Of a stretch of 64,000 bases of DNA, positions 26,422 through 37,860 are shown one piece after another. A model generated the notes under the pieces. That model did no database searches. It was given only the letters and a program-made list of their open reading frames with translations, and was not told the origin of the DNA. The stretch's first letter is position 1. Every line of letters begins with the position of its first letter. The stretch is from positions 502,825-566,824 of the forward strand of contig NZ_FXAP01000001.1 of the NCBI RefSeq assembly GCF_900177615.1, in the 5' to 3' direction. A program made the translations under genes and the position numbers. Source of the DNA: Plantibacter flavus. GTDB taxonomy: Bacteria > Actinomycetota > Actinomycetes > Actinomycetales > Microbacteriaceae.

Positions 26422-28040
26422 GGTGCGAGCACGGTTCCGTTCACGGATGGGTGGGTGGTGGGCTGGGGCGCGTCGGCCGACGTGGCGAGGACGATCGCGA
26501 GGGGCGACGCCTGATCAGGATCGACACCGGGATGGTCGTCCCTGGCGTGGGCACCGCGAGACTCGGTGCGCGCGAGGGCGCCGGCGACCACGGCCCGGGC
26601 GAGCAGCAGGAGGTTGCGGTCCTCCGCGGCCGCGACCGATCGCGGTGTGGTGACGACGTCGTCGAGCTCGATCGACCAACGGTCCAGGGTCCGGCGCGCG
26701 AGCTCGAGACCACGCGCGTCACGGACCAGCCCGGCATCCCGCCACATCACGGCGTGGAGCGCCGACCGGCTGAAGGGCTCGACGGGATCCGTCGGGAGCC
26801 CGGGATCGTCATCGGCCGCACGGGGATCCAGGACGACCCGTGCGCTGCCGACCCTCGGGTGACCGGCGATCGGACCCGGTGCCGCATCGATCGCCGCCAC
26901 GGCGCGGGCCGCGAAGACGGCACCCTCGAGGAGCGAGTTGGAGGCGAGGCGGTTGGCACCGTGGACGCCCGTGCGTGCGACTTCGCCCACGGCGAGGAGC
27001 CCGGGCAGGGTGGTCCGGCCGTCGAGGTCCGTGGCGACACCGCCCATCCAATAGTGTGCGGCCGGGGCGACGGCGACCGGTGTGCGTGACCAGTCCACGC
27101 CGGAGGCTCGGAGGTGCTCGTCGATCCCCGGGAACCGCGCGGCGAGGCGGTCCGCGCCGAGCGCGGTCGCGTCGAGCGTCACCGGGGCACCGCCCTGCGC
27201 GGCCATGGCCCGGGCGATCCCTCGGGCGACGACGTCGCGTGGTGCCAGCTCGGCGTCCGGGTGGAGCGCCCGCATGAAGCGTTCACCGTTCGCGTCCCGG
27301 AGGACGGCACCCTCGCCGCGAACGGCCTCGGAGACGAGGAAGCTGCCGGGTGCGGCGAGCGCGGTCGGGTGGAACTGGACGAACTCCACGTCGGCCAGCA
27401 CCGCTCCAGCACGGAGCGCTGCAGCGGCGCCGTCGCCCGTCGCCACCGCCGGGTTGGTCGTGAACGGGTAGAGCTGCCCGACACCGCCGGTGGCGAGGAT
27501 CACCTGGTCGGCGTCGACGGTGAACGCACCGCGCTCGGAGGACCGGAGGTGTGCACCGGTGACCGTCCCGGCGGTGACCACCAGGTCGACGAGGACGGTG
27601 TGCTCCAGCACGGTGACCCGCCGGGCCGCAAGCGTCTCGACGAGCGCCGTCTCGATAGCCGCGCCGGTCGCGTCACCGCCGGCGTGCAGCACCCGGGGGT
27701 AGGAGTGGGCCGCTTCGAGGCCTTTCGCGAAGCCGTCGCCGTCGCGGTCGAACGCCACACCGAAGGCGATGAGCTCGCGGATCCGTTCGGGCCCCTCTGT
27801 GCAGAGCACCCGCACGGCCTCCTCGTCGCACAGCCCCGCGCCGGCCAGCAGTGTGTCCCGGACGTGGTCCTCGACGCGGTCGTCGTCGAACATGACCCCG
27901 GCGATCCCGCCCTGCGCATAGCGCGTGTTGCTCTGGCCGAGGACGTCCTTCGTGACGACCACCACCTCGTGCCGTCCACTCGCGTGGATCGCGGCCACGA
28001 GACCGGCGATCCCGCTCCCGACCACGAGCACCGTCGCCAT
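26415..28040 (-). CDS. nadB: L-aspartate oxidase
   Basis: FAD enzyme that oxidises L-aspartate to iminoaspartate, the first step of de novo NAD synthesis. The 541-residue length is normal. The FAD-binding GSGIAGLVAAIHA is at the N-terminus, SNTRYAQGGIAGV and the HxxGDATG-like HAGGDATGAAIE loop follow, and the catalytic region VATDLDGRTTLPGLLAVGEVA is near residue 340. The C-terminal helical domain (SALHAVMWRDAGLVR) is intact. It follows nadA by one base. Confidence 0.97.
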   Translation of the reverse strand: MATVLVVGSGIAGLVAAIHASGRHEVVVVTKDVLGQSNTRYAQGGIAGVMFDDDRVEDHVRDTLLAGAGLCDEEAVRVLCTEGPERIRELIAFGVAFDRDGDGFAKGLEAAHSYPRVLHAGGDATGAAIETALVETLAARRVTVLEHTVLVDLVVTAGTVTGAHLRSSERGAFTVDADQVILATGGVGQLYPFTTNPAVATGDGAAAALRAGAVLADVEFVQFHPTALAAPGSFLVSEAVRGEGAVLRDANGERFMRALHPDAELAPRDVVARGIARAMAAQGGAPVTLDATALGADRLAARFPGIDEHLRASGVDWSRTPVAVAPAAHYWMGGVATDLDGRTTLPGLLAVGEVARTGVHGANRLASNSLLEGAVFAARAVAAIDAAPGPIAGHPRVGSARVVLDPRAADDDPGLPTDPVEPFSRSALHAVMWRDAGLVRDARGLELARRTLDRWSIELDDVVTTPRSVAAAEDRNLLLLARAVVAGALARTESRGAHARDDHPGVDPDQASPLAIVLATSADAPQPTTHPSVNGTVLAPC

Positions 28041-28041
28041 G

Positions 28042-29349
28042 TCAGCCGGCCTGGGTTCCGGCGGCGACCGGCGGCTTCGCGGCGAGCATGCGCTCGAGCG
28101 ACAGCCGCGCCGGGACGGCCACGTCGTCGGAGACGGTGATGCGGTTGAGCACCTCGCCCGCGACGAGTCCTTCGAGCACCCAGGCCAGGTAGCCGGGGTG
28201 GATGCGGTACATCGTCGAGCAGGGGCAGATCACGTCGTCGAGGCAGAAGATCGTGTGCTGCGGGTACTGCGCGGCGAGGCGCTGCACCATGTTGATCTCG
28301 GTGCCGATCGCGAACGTGGTGCCGTCGGGCGCCGCCGCGATGGCCTTCTGGATGTAGTCCGTCGATCCCGCCTCGTCGGCGGCGTCGACGACCGCCATCG
28401 GGCACTCGGGGTGCACGATGACCCGGACGCCGGGGTGCTGTGCCCGGGCGCGGTCGATCTGGTCGACGGTGAACCGCTTGTGCACCGAGCAGAAGCCGTG
28501 CCACAGGATGACCTCTGCCTGCTCGAGGTCCGTCGCCTGGTTGCCGCCGAGCGGGCGGTTCGGGTTCCACATCGGCATGTGCTCGAGTGGCACGCCCAGC
28601 TTCTTGGCGGTGTTCCGACCCAGGTGCTGGTCCGGGAAGAACAGCACCCGCTGCCCGCGCTCGAAGGCCCACCGCAGGACCGTCTCCGCGTTGCTGGACG
28701 TGCAGACGATCCCGCCGTGCCGACCGCAGAAGCCCTTGAGTGCCGCCGAGGAGTTCATGTAGGTGACGGGGACGACCGGTACCCGGCCGTCGGCGTCCGG
28801 TTCGGTCCCGTAGAGCGCCTCGAGCGCCTCCCACGCCTCCTCGACCTGGTCGATGTCCGCCATGTCGGCCATCGAGCAGCCGGCGGCGAGGTTCGGGAGG
28901 ATCACGGCCTGCTCGGGTCCGGACAGCAGGTCGGCGGTCTCGGCCATGAAGTGCACGCCGCAGAACACGATCGCCTCGGCCTCGGTGCGTGCCTTCGCCG
29001 CGTTCGCGAGTTGGAAGGAGTCACCGATGTAGTCGGCGTGCTGGACCACCTCGTCCCGCTGGTAGAAGTGCCCGAGGATCACCACGCGGTCTCCGAGGGT
29101 CTGCTTCGCGGCCACGATGCGGCGGTGGAGCTCGTCGCCCGAGGCGTCGCGATAGGCGGCCGGGAGTTGTCCCTGGCGCGGCGAACCGGTCGGGATGACG
29201 TCGCCCATCGACGCGCCAGGGCCGTAGCTGGGCGGCTGCAGGTCGAACACCCAGGGCCCGGCCGCGAGCTCGGGCGCGCAGGTCGCGCCGTCGGACGCAC
29301 CCTCGGTGATCTGCTGGATGGTGTCGTCGACGGATGCGGTGATGGTCAT
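28042..29349 (-). CDS. nadA: Quinolinate synthase
   Basis: Iron-sulfur enzyme that condenses iminoaspartate with dihydroxyacetone phosphate to quinolinate. The 435-residue protein has ILGHFYQRDEV, the cluster cysteine in FCGVHFMAETAD, TCSS-type VCTSSNAETV, HPEC and CPCSTMYRIHPGYLAWVLE. The ATG at 29349 overlaps the nrtR stop by four bases. It is the first biosynthetic gene after its regulator. A longer upstream reading would duplicate the nrtR region and is rejected. Confidence 0.97.
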   Translation of the reverse strand: MTITASVDDTIQQITEGASDGATCAPELAAGPWVFDLQPPSYGPGASMGDVIPTGSPRQGQLPAAYRDASGDELHRRIVAAKQTLGDRVVILGHFYQRDEVVQHADYIGDSFQLANAAKARTEAEAIVFCGVHFMAETADLLSGPEQAVILPNLAAGCSMADMADIDQVEEAWEALEALYGTEPDADGRVPVVPVTYMNSSAALKGFCGRHGGIVCTSSNAETVLRWAFERGQRVLFFPDQHLGRNTAKKLGVPLEHMPMWNPNRPLGGNQATDLEQAEVILWHGFCSVHKRFTVDQIDRARAQHPGVRVIVHPECPMAVVDAADEAGSTDYIQKAIAAAPDGTTFAIGTEINMVQRLAAQYPQHTIFCLDDVICPCSTMYRIHPGYLAWVLEGLVAGEVLNRITVSDDVAVPARLSLERMLAAKPPVAAGTQAG

Positions 29350-30128
29350 GCTGGCTCCTCGGACTGCTGACGGGTGGTCGGGGTGGACGTCGTGGGCCTG
29401 CGGTTCGTCGACCGTCCGGGCGACGGGGCCTCCGGTCGGGTGACGGGCTGGGTCCACCGGTAGAGCCGCGCCGGGCGGTGACGCCCGCCGGTGCGGAGTT
29501 CGTCGGTCTGCAGGACGAGACCGGAGGACTCGACCTGGCGTCGGAAGTTCGCCGGGTCGAGCTGCTTCTGCAACACCGCCTCGTGCACCTCTCGGAGTTC
29601 GGAGAGGGTGAAGGTCTCGCCGAGGAAGGCGTGCGCGATGTGGCTGTACTCCAGCTTGTTGCGGAGCCGCCACAGGGCGTACTCGACGATGTCGCGGTGG
29701 TCGAACGCCAACGGGGGGAGCGAGTCGGCCGGGAACCAGCGGACGTTCTGGCCGAGCCGCGTGCGCTTGGCCTCATCGGACCCGACGAGCGCCCAGTAGA
29801 CGATCGAGACGACCCGCTCGGCGGGGGAGCGGTCGAGGTCGCCGAACGCGTACAACTGCTCGAGGTACCGCGGGCGGAGGGAGGTGGTCGTCTCCAGGGT
29901 CGACGAGGCCGCGTCCGCGAGGGATTCCGCGGCACCGAGCGGGCCGCCCGGCAGCGCCCAGAGGCCGTCGTAGGGCTCACGGATGCGCCGGACGAGCGGG
30001 AGCCAGATGCCCGGCTCCGGGTCGGTCGCGCCGAACCCGTCGTCGGCTCGGAGCGTGAAGATGACGGTCGAGACCGCGAGGCCGACCTGCGGGTCCGTCT
30101 GCTCAACGGGAGTCGTCGATCGCTGCAT
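29346..30128 (-). CDS. nrtR: NrtR-type Nudix-domain regulator of NAD synthesis
   Basis: A 260-residue protein with an N-terminal Nudix domain and a C-terminal winged helix-turn-helix (SSGLVLQTDELRTGGRHRPARLYRW). The Nudix box begins correctly (GGPLGAAESL) but reads SSTLETT where REUxEE is needed, so the catalytic arginine and glutamates are missing. NrtR regulators sense ADP-ribose-type metabolites with such a domain and repress NAD genes. Its place as first gene of the nadABC operon supports this. It ends with a Pro/Thr-rich tail of unknown use. Confidence 0.85.
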   Translation of the reverse strand: MQRSTTPVEQTDPQVGLAVSTVIFTLRADDGFGATDPEPGIWLPLVRRIREPYDGLWALPGGPLGAAESLADAASSTLETTTSLRPRYLEQLYAFGDLDRSPAERVVSIVYWALVGSDEAKRTRLGQNVRWFPADSLPPLAFDHRDIVEYALWRLRNKLEYSHIAHAFLGETFTLSELREVHEAVLQKQLDPANFRRQVESSGLVLQTDELRTGGRHRPARLYRWTQPVTRPEAPSPGRSTNRRPTTSTPTTRQQSEEPA

Positions 30129-30177
30129 GGGGGATCTCCGTGTTCCCGAGCACGGGCGGCACTTCAGGTAGAAATGA

Positions 30178-30206
30178 CCTGTACTCAATACATGCTTAGT
30201 GTACAC
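30178..30206 (-). promoter_or_regulatory. Candidate nrtR/nad operon operator-promoter
   Basis: Upstream of nrtR the minus strand reads TGTACACT, ten bases, TGAGTACA, an interrupted inverted repeat (outer five bases perfect) that contains the 8-bp palindrome GTGTACAC at 30199-30206. It lies about 50-78 bases before the nrtR start, where repressor binding is expected. Assignment to NrtR is by position only. Confidence 0.4.
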
Positions 30207-30283
30207 CTGACTCGAACAAGGTCCTGCGCCGAGGCGACCACTCGCGATATGCTGGCGGCTCAATCGAACATCGGGCCGCAAAC

Positions 30284-30475
30284 ACGATGCGGGAGAGCCG
30301 GTACGCCGGCACCGAAGGAGCAAGCCTCCCCGCCAATCTCTCAGGTCCTGTACCGCATCGGACTGGCCACTCTGGAAAGCAGCGCGCGTTTGTGGTGCGC
30401 TCGCCGACGGTGAAAGCGGTGTCCGCAGCAGCGGCGCTCGTGAAGCTCTCAGGCCAATGACAGAGGGGGAGTTCC
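30284..30475 (+). promoter_or_regulatory. Tandem glycine riboswitch
   Basis: Two glycine aptamers in a row lie upstream of gcvT. The first runs from GCGGGAGAGCC through CACCGAAGGAGCAAGCC and CTCTCAGG to about 30381 (ACTCTGGAAAGC). The second contains GCCGACGGTGAAAGCGG and GAAGCTCTCAGGCC and closes with ACAGAGGGGGAG at about 30471. These are the conserved core sequences of the class. Glycine riboswitches turn on glycine cleavage when glycine is high; gcvT-gcvH-gcvP follows directly. A TATGCT at 30248 is a possible -10 box. Confidence 0.93.
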
Positions 30476-30526
30476 CAACGGGCACCGTCAGGCGTCCGCA
30501 GCGCACCACGCGACCCCGGAGAACTC

Positions 30527-31651
30527 GTGACCGACCTCGAACGAACCAGCCCGCTCCATGCCGTCCACGAAGCCGCCGGCGCGAGCTTCACGGACTTCGC
30601 CGGATGGCAGATGCCCGTGCGGTACTCGAGCGACCTCGCCGAGCACCACGCCGTACGCACCGCCGCCGGCATCTTCGACATCTCCCACATGGCCGAGATC
30701 CAGGTCGTGGGCGACGATGCAGCCGACTTCCTCGACCAGGCGCTCGCGGGCAAGCTGTCCGCCATCGACCTGCTCCAGGCCAAATACTCCCTGCTGCTGA
30801 ACGAGGCCGGCGGCATCATCGACGACCTCGTCGTCTACCGCAACGGCGAGCACGAGTACCTCGTCGTCGCGAACGCGGGCAACCACGACGCCGTCGTCGC
30901 AGCGCTCACCGAGCGGGCCGCGGCGTTCGAGCACGTGGTCGTCATGGACCGCAGCGACGAGATCGCGCTCATCGCCGTCCAGGGGCCCGCCTCCCGCGCC
31001 ATCCTCCAGGCGACCGAGGGGCTCCACATCCTCGACGAACTGCCCTCCCTCGACGAGGTGAAGTACTACCGCGCGACGGGTGCCTCCTTCGAGAACGGCA
31101 CGGTCTTCATCGGGCGCACCGGCTACACCGGCGAGGACGGGTTCGAGCTGTACGTCGACGCCGCCGACGCCGTGGAGCTGTGGAACGCCCTCGTCGCCGC
31201 CGGGACACCGCTCGGACTGGTCCCCGCCGGGCTCGCCAGTCGCGACACGCTCCGCCTCGAAGCCGGCATGCCGTTGTACGGCCACGAGCTCGGTCCGGAC
31301 ATGCTGCCCGTGCAGGCCGGACTCGGCCGCGTCGTCGCACTCGGCAAGCACGGCACGTTCATCGGTCGTGACGCGGTCGAGGCCGGTCCGGTGGAGGGCG
31401 CACCGGTGCTCGTCGCCCTCGTCTCCGAGGGGCGTCGTGCCGGTCGTGCCGGTTACCGCGTCCTCGCTGGCGACACGACCGTCGGCGAGGTGACGAGCGG
31501 GGCGCTGTCGCCCACCCTCGGACACCCGATCGCCATGGCCTACGTGCACCCCGACCACGCCGAGCCGGGCACCGTGCTCGACATCGACGTCCGCGGCACG
31601 CGGATCCCCGCGACCGTCACCACGCTCCCCTTCTATTCGAGAGAGAAGTAA
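30527..31651 (+). CDS. gcvT: Aminomethyltransferase (glycine cleavage T protein)
   Basis: T protein of the glycine cleavage system: it moves the aminomethyl group from lipoylated H protein to tetrahydrofolate, releasing ammonia. The 374-residue protein starts with [22 protein letters not shown] and has [14 protein letters not shown], the folate-binding [11 protein letters not shown] and [22 protein letters not shown] site precedes the GTG at 30527. It is the first gene of gcvTHP, with gcvH three bases after its stop, and lies under the glycine riboswitch. Confidence 0.97.
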   Translation: MTDLERTSPLHAVHEAAGASFTDFAGWQMPVRYSSDLAEHHAVRTAAGIFDISHMAEIQVVGDDAADFLDQALAGKLSAIDLLQAKYSLLLNEAGGIIDDLVVYRNGEHEYLVVANAGNHDAVVAALTERAAAFEHVVVMDRSDEIALIAVQGPASRAILQATEGLHILDELPSLDEVKYYRATGASFENGTVFIGRTGYTGEDGFELYVDAADAVELWNALVAAGTPLGLVPAGLASRDTLRLEAGMPLYGHELGPDMLPVQAGLGRVVALGKHGTFIGRDAVEAGPVEGAPVLVALVSEGRRAGRAGYRVLAGDTTVGEVTSGALSPTLGHPIAMAYVHPDHAEPGTVLDIDVRGTRIPATVTTLPFYSREK

Positions 31652-31654
31652 CCC

Positions 31655-32028
31655 ATGGCCGACAAGACCACCCTCAAGTACACCGCCGAGCACGAGTGGA
31701 TCCGCGTCGAGGGCGATCTCGCCGTCATCGGCATCACCGACTACGCCGCCGAGAAGCTCGGCGACGTCGTCTTCGTGGACCTCCCCGCCGTCGGCGCGGC
31801 GCTCTCGGCCAGCACCGTGGTCGGCGAGATCGAGTCCACGAAGTCCGTCGGCGAGCTCTTCGCCCCGCTCGACGGCGAGGTCGTCGAGGCCAACGACGCC
31901 GTCGTCGACGACCCGTCGCTCGTCAACAGCGACCCGTTCGGTGCCGGCTGGCTCGTCTCGGTCCGGTACGACGCGCTGCCCGACACGCTCCTCAGCTGGG
32001 ACGACTACGCCGCGCTGGTGGGCGAGTG

Positions 32029-32029
<1 letters not shown>
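31655..32029 (+). CDS. gcvH: Glycine cleavage H protein
   Basis: The 124-residue lipoyl carrier that shuttles the aminomethyl group between P, T and L proteins. The lipoylated lysine is Lys63 in [27 protein letters not shown] and the C-terminal [14 protein letters not shown] are typical. Its TGA overlaps the gcvP start by one base. The L protein (dihydrolipoyl dehydrogenase) is not in the window. Confidence 0.97.
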
Positions 32030-34950
<2,921 letters not shown>

Positions 34951-34963
34951 CCGGTCCATGAGC

Positions 34964-35019
34964 ACTCCCTCGCCCATTCGTGGGCGAGGGAGTCTTCGTT
35001 CGCCCACTGATGGGCGAAC
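34964..35019 (+). terminator. Double hairpin terminator after gcvP
   Basis: Two hairpins in a row: a perfect 13-bp stem (actccctcgccca / tgggcgagggagt, TTCG loop, then cttcgtt) and a 9-bp stem (gttcgccca / tgggcgaac). They also face the convergent CPBP gene. Confidence 0.82.
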
Positions 35020-35025
35020 GGGTCG

Positions 35026-35838
35026 TCAGGAGGACGGCGTCGCGGCAAAGATCTCCGGCCACCAGGCGACGGCGAGCGGGAAGCCCGCGAACGAGATGAT
35101 GTCGATGACCGTGTGCGCGACGACGAGGGGCATCACCCGACCCCAGCGCTTGTAGCACCAGCCGAACGCGATCCCCATGGCGACGTTGCCGAAGAACGGC
35201 CCGATGCCCTGGTACAGGTGGTAGCTCCCGCGGAGGACGGCGGTCGACAGGATGATCGTCCACCACCCCCACCCGATCTCGCGGAGCCTGGTGTACAGGT
35301 AGCCGATGATGATGACCTCCTCCTGGAGGCCGGCGCGGAGCGCGGAGAAGACGAGCATCGGGATCGTCCACCAGTACATGGTGTCGGGGAAGGTCGAGAC
35401 CGCGACCGTCACGCCGAGTGCGCGGCCCAACGCGTACACACCGATGCCGGGGACACCGATCGCGGCGACGAGGACCAGACCGCGGCCGAGGTCGCGTCCG
35501 GGGGAGCGGAGGTCGAGTCCCATCCGCGCGAAGCCGCTGCGTGCGGGCTGCCAGAGCAGGTAGACGACGAGGGCGACCGGCGCGAGCTGGAAGAAGAGCC
35601 CGAGGAACTGGTAGCTGAAGTCGAGCCACTCCCGGGTGGCCTGCGTGGTGTTGATCGCCGCAGATTGATCGGAGAGCGGCGGCCCCGCGGTGAGCTTCGC
35701 GATGAGCGAGATGATCGAGTACACCGCCGACGCCCCGAGGCTCAGCGCGAGCACGATGCCGATCTCCCACCACCGACGGCTGTCTCCGGCGCCCTCGGGG
35801 AGGTCCGGTCCCCGCTCGGTGGTGTTCTGCTCGCTCAC
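35026..35838 (-). CDS. CPBP family intramembrane protein
   Basis: About 270 residues with eight or so membrane segments and the CPBP/Abi metalloprotease motifs. Motif 1 has the paired glutamates (LQEEVIIIGYLYTRL) but isoleucine where the usual EExxxR has arginine; motif 2 has its His (RGSYHLYQG); motif 3 is HTVID. The metal ligands are therefore intact and activity is possible. Family members process prenylated proteins in eukaryotes and serve in bacteriocin immunity or regulation in bacteria. The GTG at 35838 is my choice; an ATG at 35883 is possible. Substrate unknown. Confidence 0.78.
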   Translation of the reverse strand: MSEQNTTERGPDLPEGAGDSRRWWEIGIVLALSLGASAVYSIISLIAKLTAGPPLSDQSAAINTTQATREWLDFSYQFLGLFFQLAPVALVVYLLWQPARSGFARMGLDLRSPGRDLGRGLVLVAAIGVPGIGVYALGRALGVTVAVSTFPDTMYWWTIPMLVFSALRAGLQEEVIIIGYLYTRLREIGWGWWTIILSTAVLRGSYHLYQGIGPFFGNVAMGIAFGWCYKRWGRVMPLVVAHTVIDIISFAGFPLAVAWWPEIFAATPSS

Positions 35839-36174
35839 CGGTCCATTCTGCTGGCTGGTGGCTCCGAGCGCACCGCATACCATCTGCGCGTCCGCTCGGC
35901 GGATATCGGGAGATGAGCGCCTTACGATTCGTATCCAGAACGAGGAGGCGACCGCACGAGTTTTGCGATCGTGATCATTCTGTTGCGTCGTGGGCGGGAT
36001 CCGTGCACGAAAAAGCATCCGCGAGCAACAATCCGTCGATTGGGTTACCGCTGTGTAACGTTTGGCGTCCCAGTTTGCTCGCCGTCCTGCTTCTGCTTAT
36101 CGTCAGAGTATTCAAAGAGCGATCCAGCGCACACGATGCGCTGGTTTCGCTTGCCCTTTCCCCAAGGAGGAACT
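35839..36174. other. Intergenic region with leader of the first peptide transporter
   Basis: About 336 bases with no credible gene, between the divergent CPBP gene and the binding-protein gene. It holds a 16-bp interrupted palindrome GTTACcgctgtGTAAC at 36044-36059 and, less surely, a TTGCTC (36075) and TATCGT (36099) pair spaced by 18 bases as a plus-strand promoter. AAGGAGG sits four bases before the GTG at 36175. The palindrome is a possible operator. Confidence 0.4.
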
Positions 36175-37785
36175 GTGAAGTTCAGTCGGTTCGGCTCTGC
36201 CGCCGCCATCATCGCAGCAGGGGCTCTCGTCCTCACCGGTTGTTCCGGTGGCGGTTCCAGCAGCGAGAGCACCAGCAGCGCATCATCCATCATCACGACC
36301 AACGGCTCCGAGCCGGAGTCGGGCCTCATCCCCAGCGACACCAATGAGGTCGGTGGCGGAAAGATCATCGACGAGGTCTTCGCAGGCCTCCGCTACTACG
36401 CGGCCGACGGCAAGCCGGTCGACGACCTGGCCGAGTCGATCGACACCGACGACTCGACCACGTTCACGATCAAGATCAAGGCTGATCAGAAGTTCACCAA
36501 CGGCGACCCCGTCACCTCGGACTCGTTCGTCATGGCTTGGCAGGACGCCGTCGTCAACCTCCGCAAGAACGCCTCGTTCTTCGCCGACGTCGAGGGCTAC
36601 AACGAAGACGGCCAGCCCCTCACCGGCCTGAGCGTCGTCGACGACACCACCTTCACGGTGAAGCTGTCCGCACCTGCCTCCGACTTCCCGCTGCGCCTCG
36701 GCTACTCCGCGTTCTACCCGCTGCCCGCTGCAGCGTTCGACGCGGCCGGCAAGGTCACGGACGAGTTCGGACAGAACCCGATCGGCAACGGCCCGTACAA
36801 GGTCGACGGCGACAAGGCTTGGAAGCACAACGAGTCGATCAAGCTCGTCAAGAACGACGAGTACAAGGGTGGCCGCGAAGCCAAGAACGGTGGCCTGACC
36901 ATCACGTTCTACAAGGACTTCGACAGCGCCTACGCCGACCTGCTGAGCGGCAACCTCGACGTCCTGGACCAGATCCCGGACTCGGCGCTCTCCACCTACC
37001 AGGACGACCTGGGCGACCGTGCGGTCAACCAGCCGGCCGCGGTGTTCCAGTCCTTCACGATCCCGTCCCGCCTCCCGCACTTCAGCGGTGAAGAGGGCCA
37101 GCTGCGTCGTCAGGCGATCTCGTACGCGATCAACCGCGAAGAGATCACCAAGGTCATCTTCAACGGGACCCGCACGCCGGCGACCGACTTCACCTCGCCG
37201 GTCATCGACGGCTACTCGAAGGACATCGAGGGTAACGACGTCCTGAAGTACAACGAGAAGAAGGCCAAGGAACTCTGGGCCGAGGCCGACGCCATCTCCC
37301 CGTGGGACGGCTCCTTCCAGATCGCGTACAACGCCGACGGCCCGCACCAGGCCTGGGTCGACGCAGTGACCAACGGCATCAAGAACGTCCTGGGCATCGA
37401 GTCCTCGGGCGTCCCGGTCGCCGTCTTCGGTGACTTCCGCGCCGGCATCACCAACCGCTCCATCGAGACGGCGTTCCGCTCCGGATGGCAGGCCGACTAC
37501 CCGGGTCTGTACAACTTCCTCGCTCCGCTCTACGCGACCGGTGCATCCTCGAACGACGGTGACTACTCGAGCCCCGAGTTCGACAAGCTCCTCGCCGAGG
37601 GTTCGTCCGAGACCGACCTGGATGCTGCGAACAAGAAGTTCCAGGACGCTCAGGCGGTCCTCTTCAAGGACCTGCCGGCCATCCCGCTCTGGTACCAGAA
37701 CGTGAGCGGCGGCTTCGGCGAAGGCGTGCAGAACGTCGAGTTCGGTTGGAACTCGGTGCCGCTGTACTACGAGATCACCAAGTAG
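36175..37785 (+). CDS. Peptide ABC transporter substrate-binding lipoprotein
   Basis: A 536-residue family 5 (DppA/OppA) extracellular binding protein. It has a lipoprotein signal with LVLTGC as lipobox, followed by a Gly/Ser linker. The family core includes DEVFAGLRYYAADG, VAxS-type LAESIDTDD, NPIGNGPYKVDGD and DYPGLYNFLAPLY. It is first in a five-component transporter with two permeases and a fused double ATPase downstream. AAGGAGG before the GTG fixes the start. The ligand is probably an oligopeptide; this is not shown. It is separated from the permeases by a strong hairpin. Confidence 0.93.
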   Translation: MKFSRFGSAAAIIAAGALVLTGCSGGGSSSESTSSASSIITTNGSEPESGLIPSDTNEVGGGKIIDEVFAGLRYYAADGKPVDDLAESIDTDDSTTFTIKIKADQKFTNGDPVTSDSFVMAWQDAVVNLRKNASFFADVEGYNEDGQPLTGLSVVDDTTFTVKLSAPASDFPLRLGYSAFYPLPAAAFDAAGKVTDEFGQNPIGNGPYKVDGDKAWKHNESIKLVKNDEYKGGREAKNGGLTITFYKDFDSAYADLLSGNLDVLDQIPDSALSTYQDDLGDRAVNQPAAVFQSFTIPSRLPHFSGEEGQLRRQAISYAINREEITKVIFNGTRTPATDFTSPVIDGYSKDIEGNDVLKYNEKKAKELWAEADAISPWDGSFQIAYNADGPHQAWVDAVTNGIKNVLGIESSGVPVAVFGDFRAGITNRSIETAFRSGWQADYPGLYNFLAPLYATGASSNDGDYSSPEFDKLLAEGSSETDLDAANKKFQDAQAVLFKDLPAIPLWYQNVSGGFGEGVQNVEFGWNSVPLYYEITK

Positions 37786-37800
37786 TCTTGTAGCGGCATA

Positions 37801-37836
37801 GCTGGGTGGGTCCGGTTCTTCCGGGCCCACCCAGCT
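37801..37836 (+). terminator. Hairpin between binding-protein and permease genes
   Basis: A near-perfect 15-bp stem (gctgggtgggtccgg / ccgggcccacccagc) with a TTCTT loop lies 15 bases after the binding-protein stop. Such hairpins protect the upstream mRNA or end part of the transcripts, keeping the binding protein in excess over the permeases. Confidence 0.75.
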
Positions 37837-37860
37837 TCACGAGTTCAGGAGTCCCACACC

